A DNA stretch of 64,000 bases from Ariolimax columbianus. Lineage: Eukaryota; Mollusca; Gastropoda; Stylommatophora; Arionidae. Shown in pieces: positions 1 to 11,310 of this stretch (position 1 is its first letter; each line of letters opens with the position of its first letter). The DNA lies in NCBI GenBank assembly GCA_036924085.1, contig JAVGWX010000011.1:14494818-14558817 (forward strand). The letters run 5' to 3'. The translations under genes were made by a program, and so were the position numbers. The notes below the pieces were generated by a model. The model had not been told where the DNA came from. It was given only the letters and a program-made list of their open reading frames with translations, and did no database searches.

Positions 1-83
1 CTCTGTGTGTTGCTATAAAGGATGTCTATCTACAATTTCTCAGTCCTCATTTATCTGTCCTCTAAGCTTACATGAAAATGGAT

Positions 84-228
84 GTCTACTTGACCTCTTG
101 TCTCGTCTCACGTAAGGCAGCTGTCTACTGGACCTCTTGTCTCGTCTCACGTAAGGCAGAAGTCTACTGGACCTCTTGTTACGTCTCACGTAAGACAGCT
201 GTCTACTGGACGTCTTGTCTCGTCTCTA
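84..228 (+). repeat. 39-bp minisatellite, about 3.6 copies
   Basis: Units start at 84, 123, 162 and 201, a spacing of exactly 39 bp, each beginning GTCTACTKGACC and containing CTCGTCTCACGTAA. The length is a multiple of three, which explains the open frame across it (72-554). No domain is recognisable in that frame, and I do not call it a gene. Confidence 0.9.
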
Positions 229-1570
229 TATCAGAAATCGGTGACTGCATCTGTGCTCTGACTACAGCTGTGCTCGTGTCTATGGCAGACGACAGTGGTT
301 GTCTTTTTGTGGTTGTCAGGACGAGGAAACCCACAAATCACAACGATCGTCTTAGGACGACAGCTTCGTGTTGCAGCAACACGTCTCCGGCTGACGAGAA
401 TGAAGTCAGGCCATTCGAGCAAGATGTTAGCGACGACGACTTGAACAGAACATCACACAGAGACAGATTCTTACATGTGTGTGGTCTCTCCTTGCATTTC
501 CATGTTGGTCTGCTTCGGTGGCTTCTAACTCTACTATTTTCAATCACTGGCTAAGTTTCTGTAACTTTGAACTATCTACTTGTTCTAGACTAAGTGCTAC
601 TCACTATACTCTCTGGTAGGACACCCTTGGTCTGCTGTTTCTGATCTCCCCTCTATTCTGTTTCACTCCAGCTTATATGCTAAGCTTCCCCCGCCTTAGA
701 CAATGACCTACTTTCTTGAGTTCATTTCCCACCAACTTTATTTGAACTCGCGTGTCCAAAAGAAAGGCTGCCTTATTTTCCAAACACTGACTGACCGCTT
801 GTTGACAGGGATTCCCAGTTCAAACCGTGAGAACAGAATGGTCGGCCAGCCCCAACTTGCATTGTTTGATAGTTGAGGACCATGCCTCGTTCAATGAACT
901 GAAACCCTCGGGCCGGGTTCTCAAGTTATGTTTGGGTACCATGAACGGTATTTTCAGGACTTCCCTGGCTTTTGCAAGTTGTACCCCTGTAACTCTGTTA
1001 CACAATATAAATTACCTATCTTAGATTCCCTGCGGAAGAACATATAGTAAAACGGTAACCTTCTGTAATATTATAAATGTACTGTTCAAACTCATTTTGA
1101 AATTGAAATCAATGCAACTTTTGAAAAAGCAACTATATGTCACAATAACAACACCACTAACTATGATAGCGTGATACCCCTATGATGAACCTCAGTTTCG
1201 CATGAATGAAGTTTGTTATTTTCCGCTTTCGACACGGTGTCTAATTGTTGCACGTGACAACATGAATTTGTATTTACTCTGCTTATTTGAAGGTCAAAAC
1301 ATATATTTTTAAAACAGCACGTCTGTGTATCTTAAACATGTTAAAAGTATGCCCAATTCACTGATGTTGCATTTAAAATAGCCTAATGAATACATTTTTC
1401 AAAATACAAAACATTTCTTAGAGAAAAAAATATTTCCATAACGTCATGGATATTCTAAGGCTGCATGCAAAAAATCATTTGGATCTGACATGGAGTTTAG
1501 CAGAAAATTGCTTCGGACATTGTTCATGAATTAAATGATCGACTATACCAGGCCCGCTTGCAGGGTTGCG
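229..1570. other. No recognisable gene or repeat
   Basis: AT-rich single-copy-looking sequence. Short open frames at 72-554 (beyond the 39-bp repeat) and 827-1024 have no domain, low complexity or conserved motif that I recognise. Confidence 0.5.
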
Positions 1571-1625
1571 AAGCTGAACGGCTCCCTAGTTTTGGGGCTA
1601 GCTGTGAATACCAAGTAATACTCTG

Positions 1626-2161
1626 ATCCTGCCACTCGTAAAGTTTTTCCCGATCCTCCCCTTGTCGCCTACAAACGAGACAGGAACCTGAGGGACTTGC
1701 TGGTCAGTAGTCGCCTACACACTAGCCCGCATAGCCTCCCAGGCACCAGGCCGTGCAAAAATTCACGTGGCTGTGTTACCTGCCCTCATGTCATCCTTTC
1801 TCGCTCCATTACCTTTCCTAAAGCAGAATTCTTCATCAAAGAGGGATTCACATGCAATTCTCGTAATCTCATCTATTCTATCATCTGCGGCCAGTGTGGT
1901 ATGACATACATTGGGGAAACTGGTATGGAACTGCGGGAGCGTTTTTGCCAACACTTCAACGACATCCGCAACCGCACTGGTTCCCCAATTGCCAGCCACT
2001 TCAATGGTCCTGAGCATTGGGGTACGGCTGACGTTAGTGTCACTGGTCTAGTTTCGTGCTTCTCTGACGATCGTCATCGATTCACCCTCGAGAATGGACT
2101 TATCCCCAGCATGGGCTGTCTCCAACCGCATGGCATTAATATCTTCCATACTTTTTCTTAA
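1626..2161 (+). CDS. Penelope-like element, GIY-YIG endonuclease fragment
   Basis: C-terminal part of a Penelope-like retroelement polyprotein; the RT part is absent. The frame opens upstream of 1697 and reads the linker PLVAYKRDRNLRDLL, then a Cys-rich motif (PCKNSRGCVTC), a second Cys group (CGQC) and the GIY-YIG core: LIY followed about 10 residues later by YIGET, catalytic Arg in ELRERF, and the late Glu in LENGLI. It ends at a natural stop after IFHTFS. In known Penelope elements this domain nicks target DNA for insertion. The ORF is intact here, but the element is 5'-truncated, so it is not autonomous. Confidence 0.88.
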
Positions 2162-2580
2162 ACCCTCACACTGGCCCCCATCTATTTGTCTTCCTTTGCC
2201 CCACCCCCCCCCCCCATTCTTCTATCAGTTCTTTCCCCCTCCCTCCTGTATCAATCTCACGCCCTCCCGGCTTATATTGCCGTCTCTTTGTTCTCCGATC
2301 TGTACCACTATTCGGCCACCATTGGCTTATCCGGCACATTCCCCCACTTTGTGTTTGACCGCTCCGATTCAGTTTCAGTCAAGCATCTGGGCCAACAGGT
2401 CGCTTAGACAGACTGGGTCTACTATCAGAAACAGATGAGTTGACCATTTTTTCTTATATGTTGATTTGTTAGTTCAGTATTGTTGTCCCAGATGAAGGCC
2501 TATTGGTCGTAACGTAAGTTTTGTTTATGTTCTCGTCTCGGTGCGGTATCTGACCATACCCATTTTTAAAATGTTGATTA
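2162..2580 (+). mobile_element. 3' untranslated end of the Penelope-like element
   Basis: Pyrimidine-rich sequence follows the endonuclease stop and includes a run of about 10 C near 2206. It ends in a block around 2490-2530 (GATGAAGGCCTATTGGTCGT, then AACGTAAG) that recurs at 57865-57895 with few changes. The recurrence marks it as the 3' end of this family. Exact end not resolved. Confidence 0.65.
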
Positions 2581-3655
2581 AACTCAACCTTAATAAACTT
2601 TTACAAGTATTTTTTCCTGTTTTTTTCCCGAATACCAAGTAAGCAACCATGTACAAAAACAAACGGGCAGGCATGGAGACAATAAGGAGAGAGCCCCTCC
2701 ACCACACAAAGACACAATTCTAATCAAGCACAAACTAATCACATGTTTATCTTAGAAAAAGATTACAAGAAGAAACAAAGGCCCAACAGGACTGATCATA
2801 AAGACAGGGGATAGAAAGGTGAGTCACTCTTTCTGCAAAATCTCTGCATCCCAAGAAGACGAGGACCGAGAAAGTAAGTATATCCAACAAGTGTTAATGG
2901 ATACACAGCTTTGCATCTGCTTGCTTCTCTTCCTTGCCCTTCTCCATTCACACATCCAAGGAAACATGAGTTGTCCTCTCCTTCCTCTTTTGTCCCTTCC
3001 GATTACAGTTGGCCTCATTTTAGAAGCCTGCGCCAAAGCCCTCTGTCTGCTGTTGCAATAGTGGTTTCAATAGCAATTTGTTTAACACGATGAGGTTTCT
3101 AGTCCCATGGACTACTATCATGTGGCATTTTTTACTCAATACATGTACGTGCAGTGATCCTATTCTGTCATCATCAGTAAGAGACACAGCTGTCCACTCC
3201 AGAAAACACGAGCTATTTACATGTTGTTTCCTGGGGAAATTGTTACACGACCTGTCATTCAACCCCTGGCGGTTGTTCCAAGCTCATCAGACTTCATACT
3301 ACATGAAAAGCAAATCCTGGAACAATGAGTTTCAGAATATTCTCACCAAACATATTAAACGCTAACTAGAAACAGAACATTCTACAAACCGAAGAATAGA
3401 AAGCTACTCTTAAACTGTCAATATTTATTTTTGTGTCTTGTTTGCGCTGAATCCTGTTGACGAATAATCGATAATATTAAACGAAGTATTCCATCTCCTG
3501 TTTCTTAACTGTCTCGTGCTAGATGAAGGTGAATTCCCGTGTTACTATACAGCAGCGTATCTCAACAACTTTACTGTCGCGGAATTCTTGAAATAATATT
3601 CGTGTCTTATAAAATACTCACTTGACATAGACCAAGTCACTTGTTAAATAAATAA
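2581..3655. other. No recognisable gene or repeat
   Basis: Short overlapping open frames on both strands (for example 2819-3061 and 3078-3365) show no domain or codon signal. Composition is ordinary and mildly AT-rich. Confidence 0.5.
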
Positions 3656-3659
3656 AAAA

Positions 3660-3835
3660 TCGTATTTTGTTTTTTAGTAAGTTATATTTTTGTATTTTCT
3701 TTATGTACATTTTTGTATTGCCTAGTTTACATTTGTGTATTTATTAGTTCACATTTTTTTGTATTTTCGTAGTTCCTACTATCGTGTTTTCGTAGTTTAC
3801 ATTTTTGTATTTTCGTAGTTTATATATTTGTGTTA
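3660..3835 (+). repeat. Degenerate ~28-bp T-rich tandem repeat
   Basis: Loosely repeated CGTAGTTTACATTTTTGTAT units (copies around 3720, 3785 and 3810) with strong decay. Probably an old minisatellite. Confidence 0.6.
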
Positions 3836-3929
3836 GAGTATATTGCATGCCAAACATATTGTTGAAAGCAATGAGCTATACATAAATTATTGTACTGTAA
3901 ACATATTTTAAACAGCAATGAACTATTCG

Positions 3930-4410
3930 AGGAAATGCGACGTGGAACTGATTTTGGCAGAAACGTTAATTGGTACATCTATTTGGGCCAAGAAATTACG
4001 AACTCAGTCCAGCAATGGTGTATGGCTGCGCGGTGTGGAGCCTACAAAAAAGTGACATTGTTGCGCTCCGAGCTACTCAACCAGCGATGGAGTATAGAAC
4101 ACTGTCACTTTCATTACGGGACTACATCCACAACACCGCAACCAGGAGTCGGACCTTCTTCAATGGCGTCGTAGATACGCCCTTGATAAGAAAGTCCAGG
4201 TGAGCAGGCCACGTGTTACGCATGCGTGGCAATAGATGGACACGTCAGGTAACGTCAGGGTGGCCCTACATCTATAATCCTTGCCTCGGACGTCCACCAA
4301 TGAGATGAAGAGATGGCCTTCGACAAGACCTTGGTGCGCATGGTACTTAATGGCAAAGGACAGAGATGAGTTTAGACGAGATTTGGCTACCTGGCATAGT
4401 GGTGAGTGAA
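3930..4410 (+). mobile_element. RTE-type LINE, RT C-terminal fragment (decayed)
   Basis: Conceptual translation across frames gives WYIYLGQEIT, then AMVYGCAVWSLQK, RTLSLSLRDYI, WAGHVLRMRGNRWT and LGRPPMR, in the order found in RTE-clade LINE C-termini (palm end, thumb, GH box, RPPMRW-like motif). There is a deletion between the first two blocks and several frame changes, so it is dead. The following minisatellite begins where the LINE homology stops. Confidence 0.8.
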
Positions 4411-4424
4411 CATCAGGATTACAG

Positions 4425-4890
4425 CATGAGCTATGCATATAATATTGTATTCCAAACAGATTGTAACCAGCAGTGAGCTATACATATACTATTGTATTCT
4501 AAACAGATTGTAAACAGCAGTGAACTATACATATACTATTGTATTCCAAAATAGTTTGTACACAGCAGTAAGCTATACATATACTTTTGTATTCTAAACA
4601 GATTGTAAACAGCAGTGAGCTATACACAAACTATTGTATTCTAAACAGATTGTAAACAGCAGTGAACTATAGATATACTATTGTTATCCAAACAGATTGT
4701 AAAAAGCAGTGAGTTATACATATACTATTGTATTCCAAAATAGTTTGTAAACAGCAGTGAGCTATACATATACTATTGTATTCCAAAACAGATTGTAAAC
4801 AGCAGTGAGCTATACATATACTATTGTATTCCAAAACAGATTGTAAACAGCAGTGAGCTATACATATACTATTGTATTCCAAACAGACTA
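4425..4890 (+). repeat. 47/48-bp minisatellite, 10 copies
   Basis: The anchor ATTGTATTCY occurs at 4444, 4491, 4538, 4586, 4633, 4680, 4727, 4775, 4823 and 4871, spacing 47 or 48. Two diverged units also lie upstream at 3840-3930, so the LINE fragment at 3930-4410 appears to sit inside an older, longer array. Confidence 0.93.
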
Positions 4891-5039
4891 TGCACAGAAT
4901 GAGCAATGTTCAAACAAGGGTATACTCTGAGTGAAATACGTCTTAACAATGGACGCACAGCTCAAAAGTGCAACAAATCTGTGTAAAACAATTTATCTAA
5001 ATTAGCAAAGTTCACACACAAAAGAAGAAAACTGTTAAC

Positions 5040-5640
5040 TATTCAGACAGAAATATGTCCCCCGAATGGCAGCCTGCCATCATGTTGTAGAAGCGACATA
5101 TGTTCATTACGTGTAGGTATGTCGCACTATACGGTATATGTTCACTACTGCACGGAAATGTGTCCACTGCAAGCGAATTCCATGCATGTAAAATACGACA
5201 TTATCCATTGACCTTCCATTTTTTCGTAAAATTATTACATATGTTCACTGCAAGCAGGCTTTCTGGCATGTCTTAAAAGGCAACATATGTCTACTGCAAG
5301 CAGGCTTCTACGTAGGTCGTCTAAACCGACATATGTTCACTGCAAGTGTACTTCCTGACATATCATGAAACGCGATATTGGTACCCAGCAAGCAAACTTC
5401 CAAGCATGTCGTAAGAGGCGACATATGACAGCTGCAAGCAAGCTTTTAGCATGTCGTAAAAAAGACATATCTCTGCTGCAAGTGATCCCACAGGCATGCC
5501 GTAAAAGACAAGGTATGTTCACTGAAAATAACTTCTACGCATGGTGTAAAAGGCGACATATGTCTACGGCTAGCATGCTTCCATCATGTCGTATAAGACA
5601 ACATCTTTAATGCATGGCAGATATCCATCATGCTGTAAAA
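5040..5640 (+). repeat. Degenerate ~55-65 bp tandem repeat
   Basis: Units with the core CATGTCGTAAAA..GACATATGTYCACTGCA recur about every 55-65 bp with much divergence. The core is the same as in the homogeneous array that follows, so both derive from one ancestral unit. Confidence 0.75.
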
Positions 5641-5990
5641 TAAGACATTTGTCCACTGCATGGCAGTCATCCACCTACCCATGTCGTAAAATGGGACATA
5701 TATCCACTACATGACAGCCATCCACCATGTCGTAAAATGAGACATATATCCACTACATGACAGCCATCCACCATGTCGTAAAATGAGACATATATCCACT
5801 ACATGACAGCCATCCACCATGTCGTAAAATGAGACATATATCCACTACATGACAGCCATCCACCATGTCGTAAAATGAGACATATATCCACTACATGACA
5901 ACCATCCACCATGTCGTAAAATGAGACATATATCCACTGCATGGCAGCCATCCACCAAGTCATAAAATAAGACATTTGCCAACTGCATGC
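5641..5990 (+). repeat. 46-bp minisatellite, ~7 near-identical copies
   Basis: The anchor GACATATATCCACTACATGA occurs at 5695, 5741, 5787 and onward every 46 bp. Units are almost identical, unlike the related degenerate copies at 5040-5640. Confidence 0.92.
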
Positions 5991-6397
5991 CAGTCTACCA
6001 CACATATTGTAGAAGGCAATAAACCATATAAGCTGAATTAGTAGAAAAACCAATACTACAAGATGGCGTCAAGCGTTTGAGACATGATTTCTATAAAAGG
6101 ACCAATAGTTTTTCGACGCATTAGCTGTAATGAGGACAGAGAGATGAAAAAGTGTAGTTGTCCTCTCCTTTTTATACATTTTTTAAGTTGATGTCTGAAC
6201 TCGTGCAAAGAAGGAATTGATTGGGGATTAAATTGCTTAGAGCTTAAGATGGAATCCATAACACTTTGTCTACTGTGTACGTTTTCAAACGCCAGCTTCT
6301 ATCACACAATCAATCAAGGCACGTCGTTCCTCTCAATGCGAAAAATGCACAAAAATATTGCTCACATTTAGCCAGTATACACGATCATGGTCTGCTC

Positions 6398-9175
6398 AGT
6401 CTGTCTTCAGGTGTAATCTTTCTGTCTCCAGGTGTAATCATTCTGTCTCCAGGTGTAATCTTTCTGTCTCCAGGTGTAATCTTTCTGTCTCCAGGTGCAA
6501 TCATTCTGTCTCCAGGTGTAATCTTTCTGTCTCCATGTTTAATCTTTCTGTCCCCATGTGTAATCTTTCTGTCTCCAGGTGTAATCTTTCTGTCTCCAGG
6601 TGCAATCATTCTGTCTCCAGGTGTAATATTTCTGTGTTCATGTGTAATCGTTATGTCTCAGGTGTAATCTGTCTGTCTCCAGGTGTAATATTTCCGTCTT
6701 CATGTGTAATCTTTCTGTCTCCAGGTTTAATCTTTCTGTCTCCATGTGTAATCTTTCTGTCTCCAGGTGTAAGTTTTCTGTCTCCAGGTGTAATCTTTCT
6801 GTCTCCAGGTGTAATCTTTCAGGCTCCAGGTGTATTTTTTCTGTCTCCAGGCGTAATCTTTCTTTCTCCAGGTGTAATATTTATGTCTCCAGGTGTAATC
6901 TTTCAGGCTCCAGGTGTATTGTTTCTGTCTCCAGGCGAAATCTTTCTGTCTCCAGGTGTAATATTTATGTCTCCAGGTGTAATCTTTCAGGCTCCAGGTG
7001 TATTGTTTCTGTCTCCAGGCGAAATCTTTCTGTCTCCAGGTGTAATATTTATGTCTCCAGGTGTAATCTTTCAGGCTCCAGGTGTATTGTTTCTGTCTCC
7101 AGGCGAAATCTTTCTGTCTCCAGGTGTAATATTTATGTCTCCAGGTGTAATCTTTCAGGCTCCAGGTGTATTGTTTCTGTCTCCAGGCGAAATCTTTCTG
7201 TCTCCAGGTGTAATATTTATGTCTCCAGGTGTAGTCTTTCTCCAGGTGTAATATTTATGTCTCCAGGTGTAATCTTTCTGTCTCCAGGTGTAATATTTAT
7301 GTCTCCAGGTGTAGTCTTTCTCAAGGTGTAATATTTATGTCTCCAGGTGTAGTCTTTCTCCAGGTGTAATATTTATGTCTCCAGGTGTAATCTTTCTGTC
7401 TCCAGGTGTAATATTTATGTCTCCAGGTGTAGTCTTTCTCCAGGTGTAATATTTATGTCTCCAGGTGTAATCTTTCTGTCTCCAGGTGTAATATTTATGT
7501 CTCCAGGTGTAGTCTTTCTCCAGGTGTAATATTTATGTCTCCAGGTGTAATCTTTCTGTCTCCAGGTGTAATATTTATGTCTCCAGGTGTAATCTTTCTG
7601 TCTCCAGGTGTAATATTTATGTCTCCAGGTGTAGTCTTTCTCCAGGTGTAATATTTATGTCTCCAGGTGTAATCTTTCTGTCTCCAGGTGTAATATTTAT
7701 GTCTCCAGGTGTAGTCTTTCTCCAGGTGTAATATTTATGTCTCCAGGTGTAATCTTTCTGTCTCCAGGTGTAATATTTATGTCTCCAGGTGTAATCTTTC
7801 TGTCTCCAGGTGTAATATTTATGTCTCCAGGTGTAGTCTTTCTCCAGGTGTAATATTTATGTCTCCAGGTGTAATCTTTCTGTCTCCAGGTGTAATATTT
7901 ATGTCTCCAGGTGTAATCTTTCTGTCTCCAGGTGTAATATTTATGTCTCCAGGTGTAGTCTTTCTCCAGGTGTAATATTTATGTCTCCAGGTGTAATCTT
8001 TCTGTCTCCAGGTGTAATATTTATGTCTCCAGGTGTAATCTTTCTGTCTCCAGGTGTAATATTTATGTCTCCAGGTGTAATCTTTCTGTCTCCAGGTGTA
8101 ATATTTATGTCTCCAGGTGTAATCTTTCTGTCTCCAGGTGTAATATTTATGTCTCCAGGTGTAATCTTTCTGTCTCCAGGTGTAATATTTATGTCTCCAG
8201 GTGTAATCTTTCTGTCTCCAGGTGTAATATTTATGTCTCCAGGTGTAGTCTTTCTCCAGGTGTAATATTTATGTCTCCAGGTGTAATCTTTCTGTCTCCA
8301 GGTGTAATATTTATGTCTCCAGGTGTAATCTTTCTGTCTCCAGGTGTAATATTTATGTCTCCAGGTGTAATCTTTCTGTCTCCAGGTGTAATATTTATGT
8401 CTCCAGGTGTAATCTTTCTGTCTCCAGGTGTAATATTTATGTCTCCAGGTGTAATCTTTCTGTCTCCAGGTGTAATATTTATGTCTCCAGGTGTAATCTT
8501 TCTGTCTCCAGGTGTAATATTTATGTCTCCAGGTGTAGTCTTTCTCCAGGTGTAATATTTATGTCTCCAGGTGTAATCTTTCTGTCTCCAGGTGTAATAT
8601 TTATGTCTCCAGGTGTAATCTTTCTGTCTCCAGGTGTAATATTTATGTCTCCAGGTGTAATCTTTCTGTCTCCAGGTGTAATATTTATGTCTCCAGGTGT
8701 AATCTTTCTGTCTCCAGGTGTAATATTTATGTCTCCAGGTGTAATCTTTCTGTCTCCAGGTGTAATATTTATGTCTCCAGGTGTAATCTTTCTGTCTCCA
8801 GGTGTAATATTTATGTCTCCAGGTGTAGTCTTTCTCCAGGTGTAATATTTATGTCTCCAGGTGTAATCTTTCTGTCTCCAGGTGTAATATTTATGTCTCC
8901 AGGTGTAATCTTTCTGTCTCCAGGTGTAATATTTATGTCTCCAGGTGTAATCTTTCTGTCTCCAGGTGTAATATTTATGTCTCCAGGTGTAATCTTTCTG
9001 TCTCCAGGTGTAATATTTATGTCTCCAGGTGTAATCTTTCTGTCTCCAGGTGTAATATTTATGTCTCCAGGTGTAATCTTTCTGTCTCCAGGTGTAATAT
9101 TTATGTCTCCAGGTGTAGTCTTTCTCCAGGTGTAATATTTATGTCTCCAGGTGTAGTCTTTCTCCAGGTGTAATC
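6398..9175 (+). repeat. 21-bp minisatellite array with higher-order repeats
   Basis: About 134 units of consensus GTAATCTTTCTGTCTCCAGGT. From 6811 to 7230 it runs as five 84-bp (4 x 21) repeats starting 6811, 6895, 6979, 7063 and 7147. From about 7230, two 21-mers alternate (ATATTTATG and ATCTTTCTG types), broken by a 17-bp short unit GTAGTCTTTCTCCAGGT. Short units begin at 7231, 7311, 7349, 7429, 7509, 7631, 7711, 7833, 7955, 8245, 8535, 8825, 9115 and 9153. The four 290-bp blocks between 7955 and 9115 look identical. Because 21 is divisible by three, all six frames give long spurious ORFs. Confidence 0.97.
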
Positions 9176-9414
9176 ATTTAAATGTTGTTCTATCTCACGT
9201 TCTCTTCTTTCGTGTATTTTTGAGTCCATTCTTTTCCCCTGCGGGTTCCACACGAGAACCTGCCTAGCTATATTTGACAGCGCCTTCCTCATCGTAGGTC
9301 ATACCCAGCCCCATTTACTTCTCTTAATTTGTTGTTCCCGTGACTGTTATTAGCTCTTTTCCTAAAGATCATCATTTCTCACCATGTTCTGCCACGTTCA
9401 TCCCATTATCCTTC
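9176..9414. other. Unassigned spacer
   Basis: Single-copy-looking sequence between the 21-bp array and SINE-1. No feature seen. Confidence 0.5.
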
Positions 9415-9423
9415 GAAGGCATC

Positions 9424-9588
9424 TGTCTCTGCCGAAGACGGATGTGTCGGACCGAAAGGTGCAAATATCGCAGTCAAACTGTAAACTAGCGATACAACGC
9501 ATGCCGTTCTCCGGACTTCATCCTGCTACTGGCAAAACTCAGTTCAGAGCTTCGTAGCCAGAGATTGAGAACGAACGCAGAAGAAGAA
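9424..9588 (+). mobile_element. SINE-1, 5'-truncated copy with (GAA)n tail and TSD
   Basis: Contains the shared block GTCGGACCGAAAGGTGCAAA, the segment GCCGTTCTCCGGACTTCATC and the 3' end GAGAACGAACGCAGAAGAAG. It is flanked by GAAGGCATC at 9415-9423 and 9589-9597, a 9-bp target-site duplication. This is the only SINE-1 copy here in plus orientation. Confidence 0.82.
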
Positions 9589-9597
9589 GAAGGCATC

Positions 9598-10122
9598 CGT
9601 TAACAAAGAATTAGATTCCCTGCTGAATGTCCATTTTCGTTCTCGTTCTTCATCGTTTCCTTCCATTGAACTGCCCCTACTTCACATTGATCTTGCGTAT
9701 TCTAACTTTGGTGGGAATTTTGATTTCCCTAGATCTCCATATGTTATTTAGTGTCAGGAAAGCCACCCTTGCATTTCCATTTCTGATATTAACATTTCCA
9801 TAGAGGCCCCCTGATGTGTCTCAATTGTACTGTCAAAATAAGTAAAAGCACCCACTTCTTCCAACGGCTCTCTCTGTTGCCCGTTCGTCGAGTGAATGGT
9901 AAGGAGGATGATATTCAGTCTAATTTGTCAACTTCAAAATGTTTAAAGAAATCAGAGGTCAATGAGGTACAGGTCTTTTCTCTTGTTCCCTACATATCAA
10001 ATGAAAGACAACGCCCCCTAACAAGAAGCCTGTAATTCAACTCGTGAGTATGAGTCATTCCTGAATTAACATACGGAGACTTCAAAAGACCAATTATGCG
10101 GCCACGTTAAAATTTTATTTGA
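9598..10122. other. No recognisable gene or repeat
   Basis: A 73-codon open frame (9814-10035) has no recognisable domain. Nothing else seen. Confidence 0.45.
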
Positions 10123-10123
10123 T

Positions 10124-10143
10124 TGGGGGGGGGGGGGGGGGGG
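10124..10143 (+). repeat. Poly-G tract of about 20 bases
   Basis: An uninterrupted G run following ATTTGATT. A run of this length can form G-quadruplexes and is slippage-prone. C runs occur at 2206, 15800, 63203 and 63363. Confidence 0.9.
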
Positions 10144-10412
10144 CAAGGAAGGTAAATCATTTATGCGAACACAGGTTAAGTTCAGAACTGGGGAAATCAA
10201 TACGATGCCACGTACGACCAGGCTCATCTACTGTGTCGTGATTCTCTTAAACAGGAGCAATCGCTGTATTGAGAGGTCAGGCACTCCCATAACAGATTTT
10301 AAGGGCACATCGACCAGATCATGAGCTAGCGTATATCGGAGATATGGGTCATTGACTTAATTATAATCAACCTGGCGTGATTTTGTTTAAAGCCGTCCTT
10401 CCCACTGTCTCG

Positions 10413-10422
10413 CTATCGATCA

Positions 10423-10519
<97 letters not shown>

Positions 10520-10618
10520 ACTATCTATCTATCTATCTATCGATCTATCTATCTGTCTATCTATTTATCCATATATATATATATCTATCTATCTATATAT
10601 CTTATCTATCTATCTATC

Positions 10619-10667
<49 letters not shown>

Positions 10668-10735
10668 CTATTTATCTATGTGTATATCTATCTATATATA
10701 TATTTATTTATGTGCATATCTATCTATATATCTAC

Positions 10736-10795
<60 letters not shown>

Positions 10796-10885
10796 TGATC
10801 TATATATATATCTATCCATCTAGCATCCACCCATCCCTCCATATATTATCTATTAAAAATAATCTATCCATCAATTCTATCTAAT
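10413..10885 (+). repeat. (ATCT)n, (TA)n and mixed TATC microsatellites
   Basis: Nearly pure ATCT from 10420 to about 10560, (TA)n at 10622-10662, then mixed TATC/TATA to about 10880. Open frames here (10620-10884) encode only Tyr/Ile/Ser repeats and are artefacts. Confidence 0.97.
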
Positions 10886-11310
10886 CTATCTGTTTGGCCG
10901 TGTGTTAGCCTATCAGTTTGTCTGTGTCCCTGTCTGCTTCTCTACATGCGTTTCTGTCTGTATGTGTGTCTGTCGGTCTCACTGTCTTCTTCAGCCCTCT
11001 GCCAAAGTGTTGCCGGGTTAAAAAATTACATATGTACCCTACGAAACATGCTGTACATGTTGACTGATGAAGTGATTGAATGGGGTTAGCAACATCACTA
11101 TGTGAAATAACTACTAAGTCAACGCTACTTCAAATGTTTGGACATATAATTGTTGTAAAGAGACATGCTACAATGTTGACCCTATGCTTCATCTGGAACG
11201 AAACGTGAGACGCCATCATCATGCGACTTTCATCATAACATAGTTGTGTAGTATAGCTGCACTCATAATAGTACTAATTAAGGTCATTGGTCTATAATAG
11301 ATGTGCTCAC
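10886..11310. other. No recognisable gene or repeat
   Basis: TG/CT-rich start that decays from the TATC array, then ordinary sequence. Confidence 0.45.

Noticed and set aside
72..554. 160-codon ORF with three Cys-containing 13-residue repeats
   Set aside because: It arises from a 39-bp minisatellite; the rest of the frame has no domain. No start context or splice evidence.
5040..5990. Possible CRISPR array (regular repeats with spacers)
   Set aside because: Units are contiguous with no unique spacers, diverged on one side and uniform on the other, in a eukaryotic TE context with no cas genes.
6358..9135. Long ORFs of Ser/Pro/Gly/Val/Phe repeats (up to 297 codons)
   Set aside because: They follow from a 21-bp unit divisible by three without stops. 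Several frames and both strands are open at once, so they are not genes.
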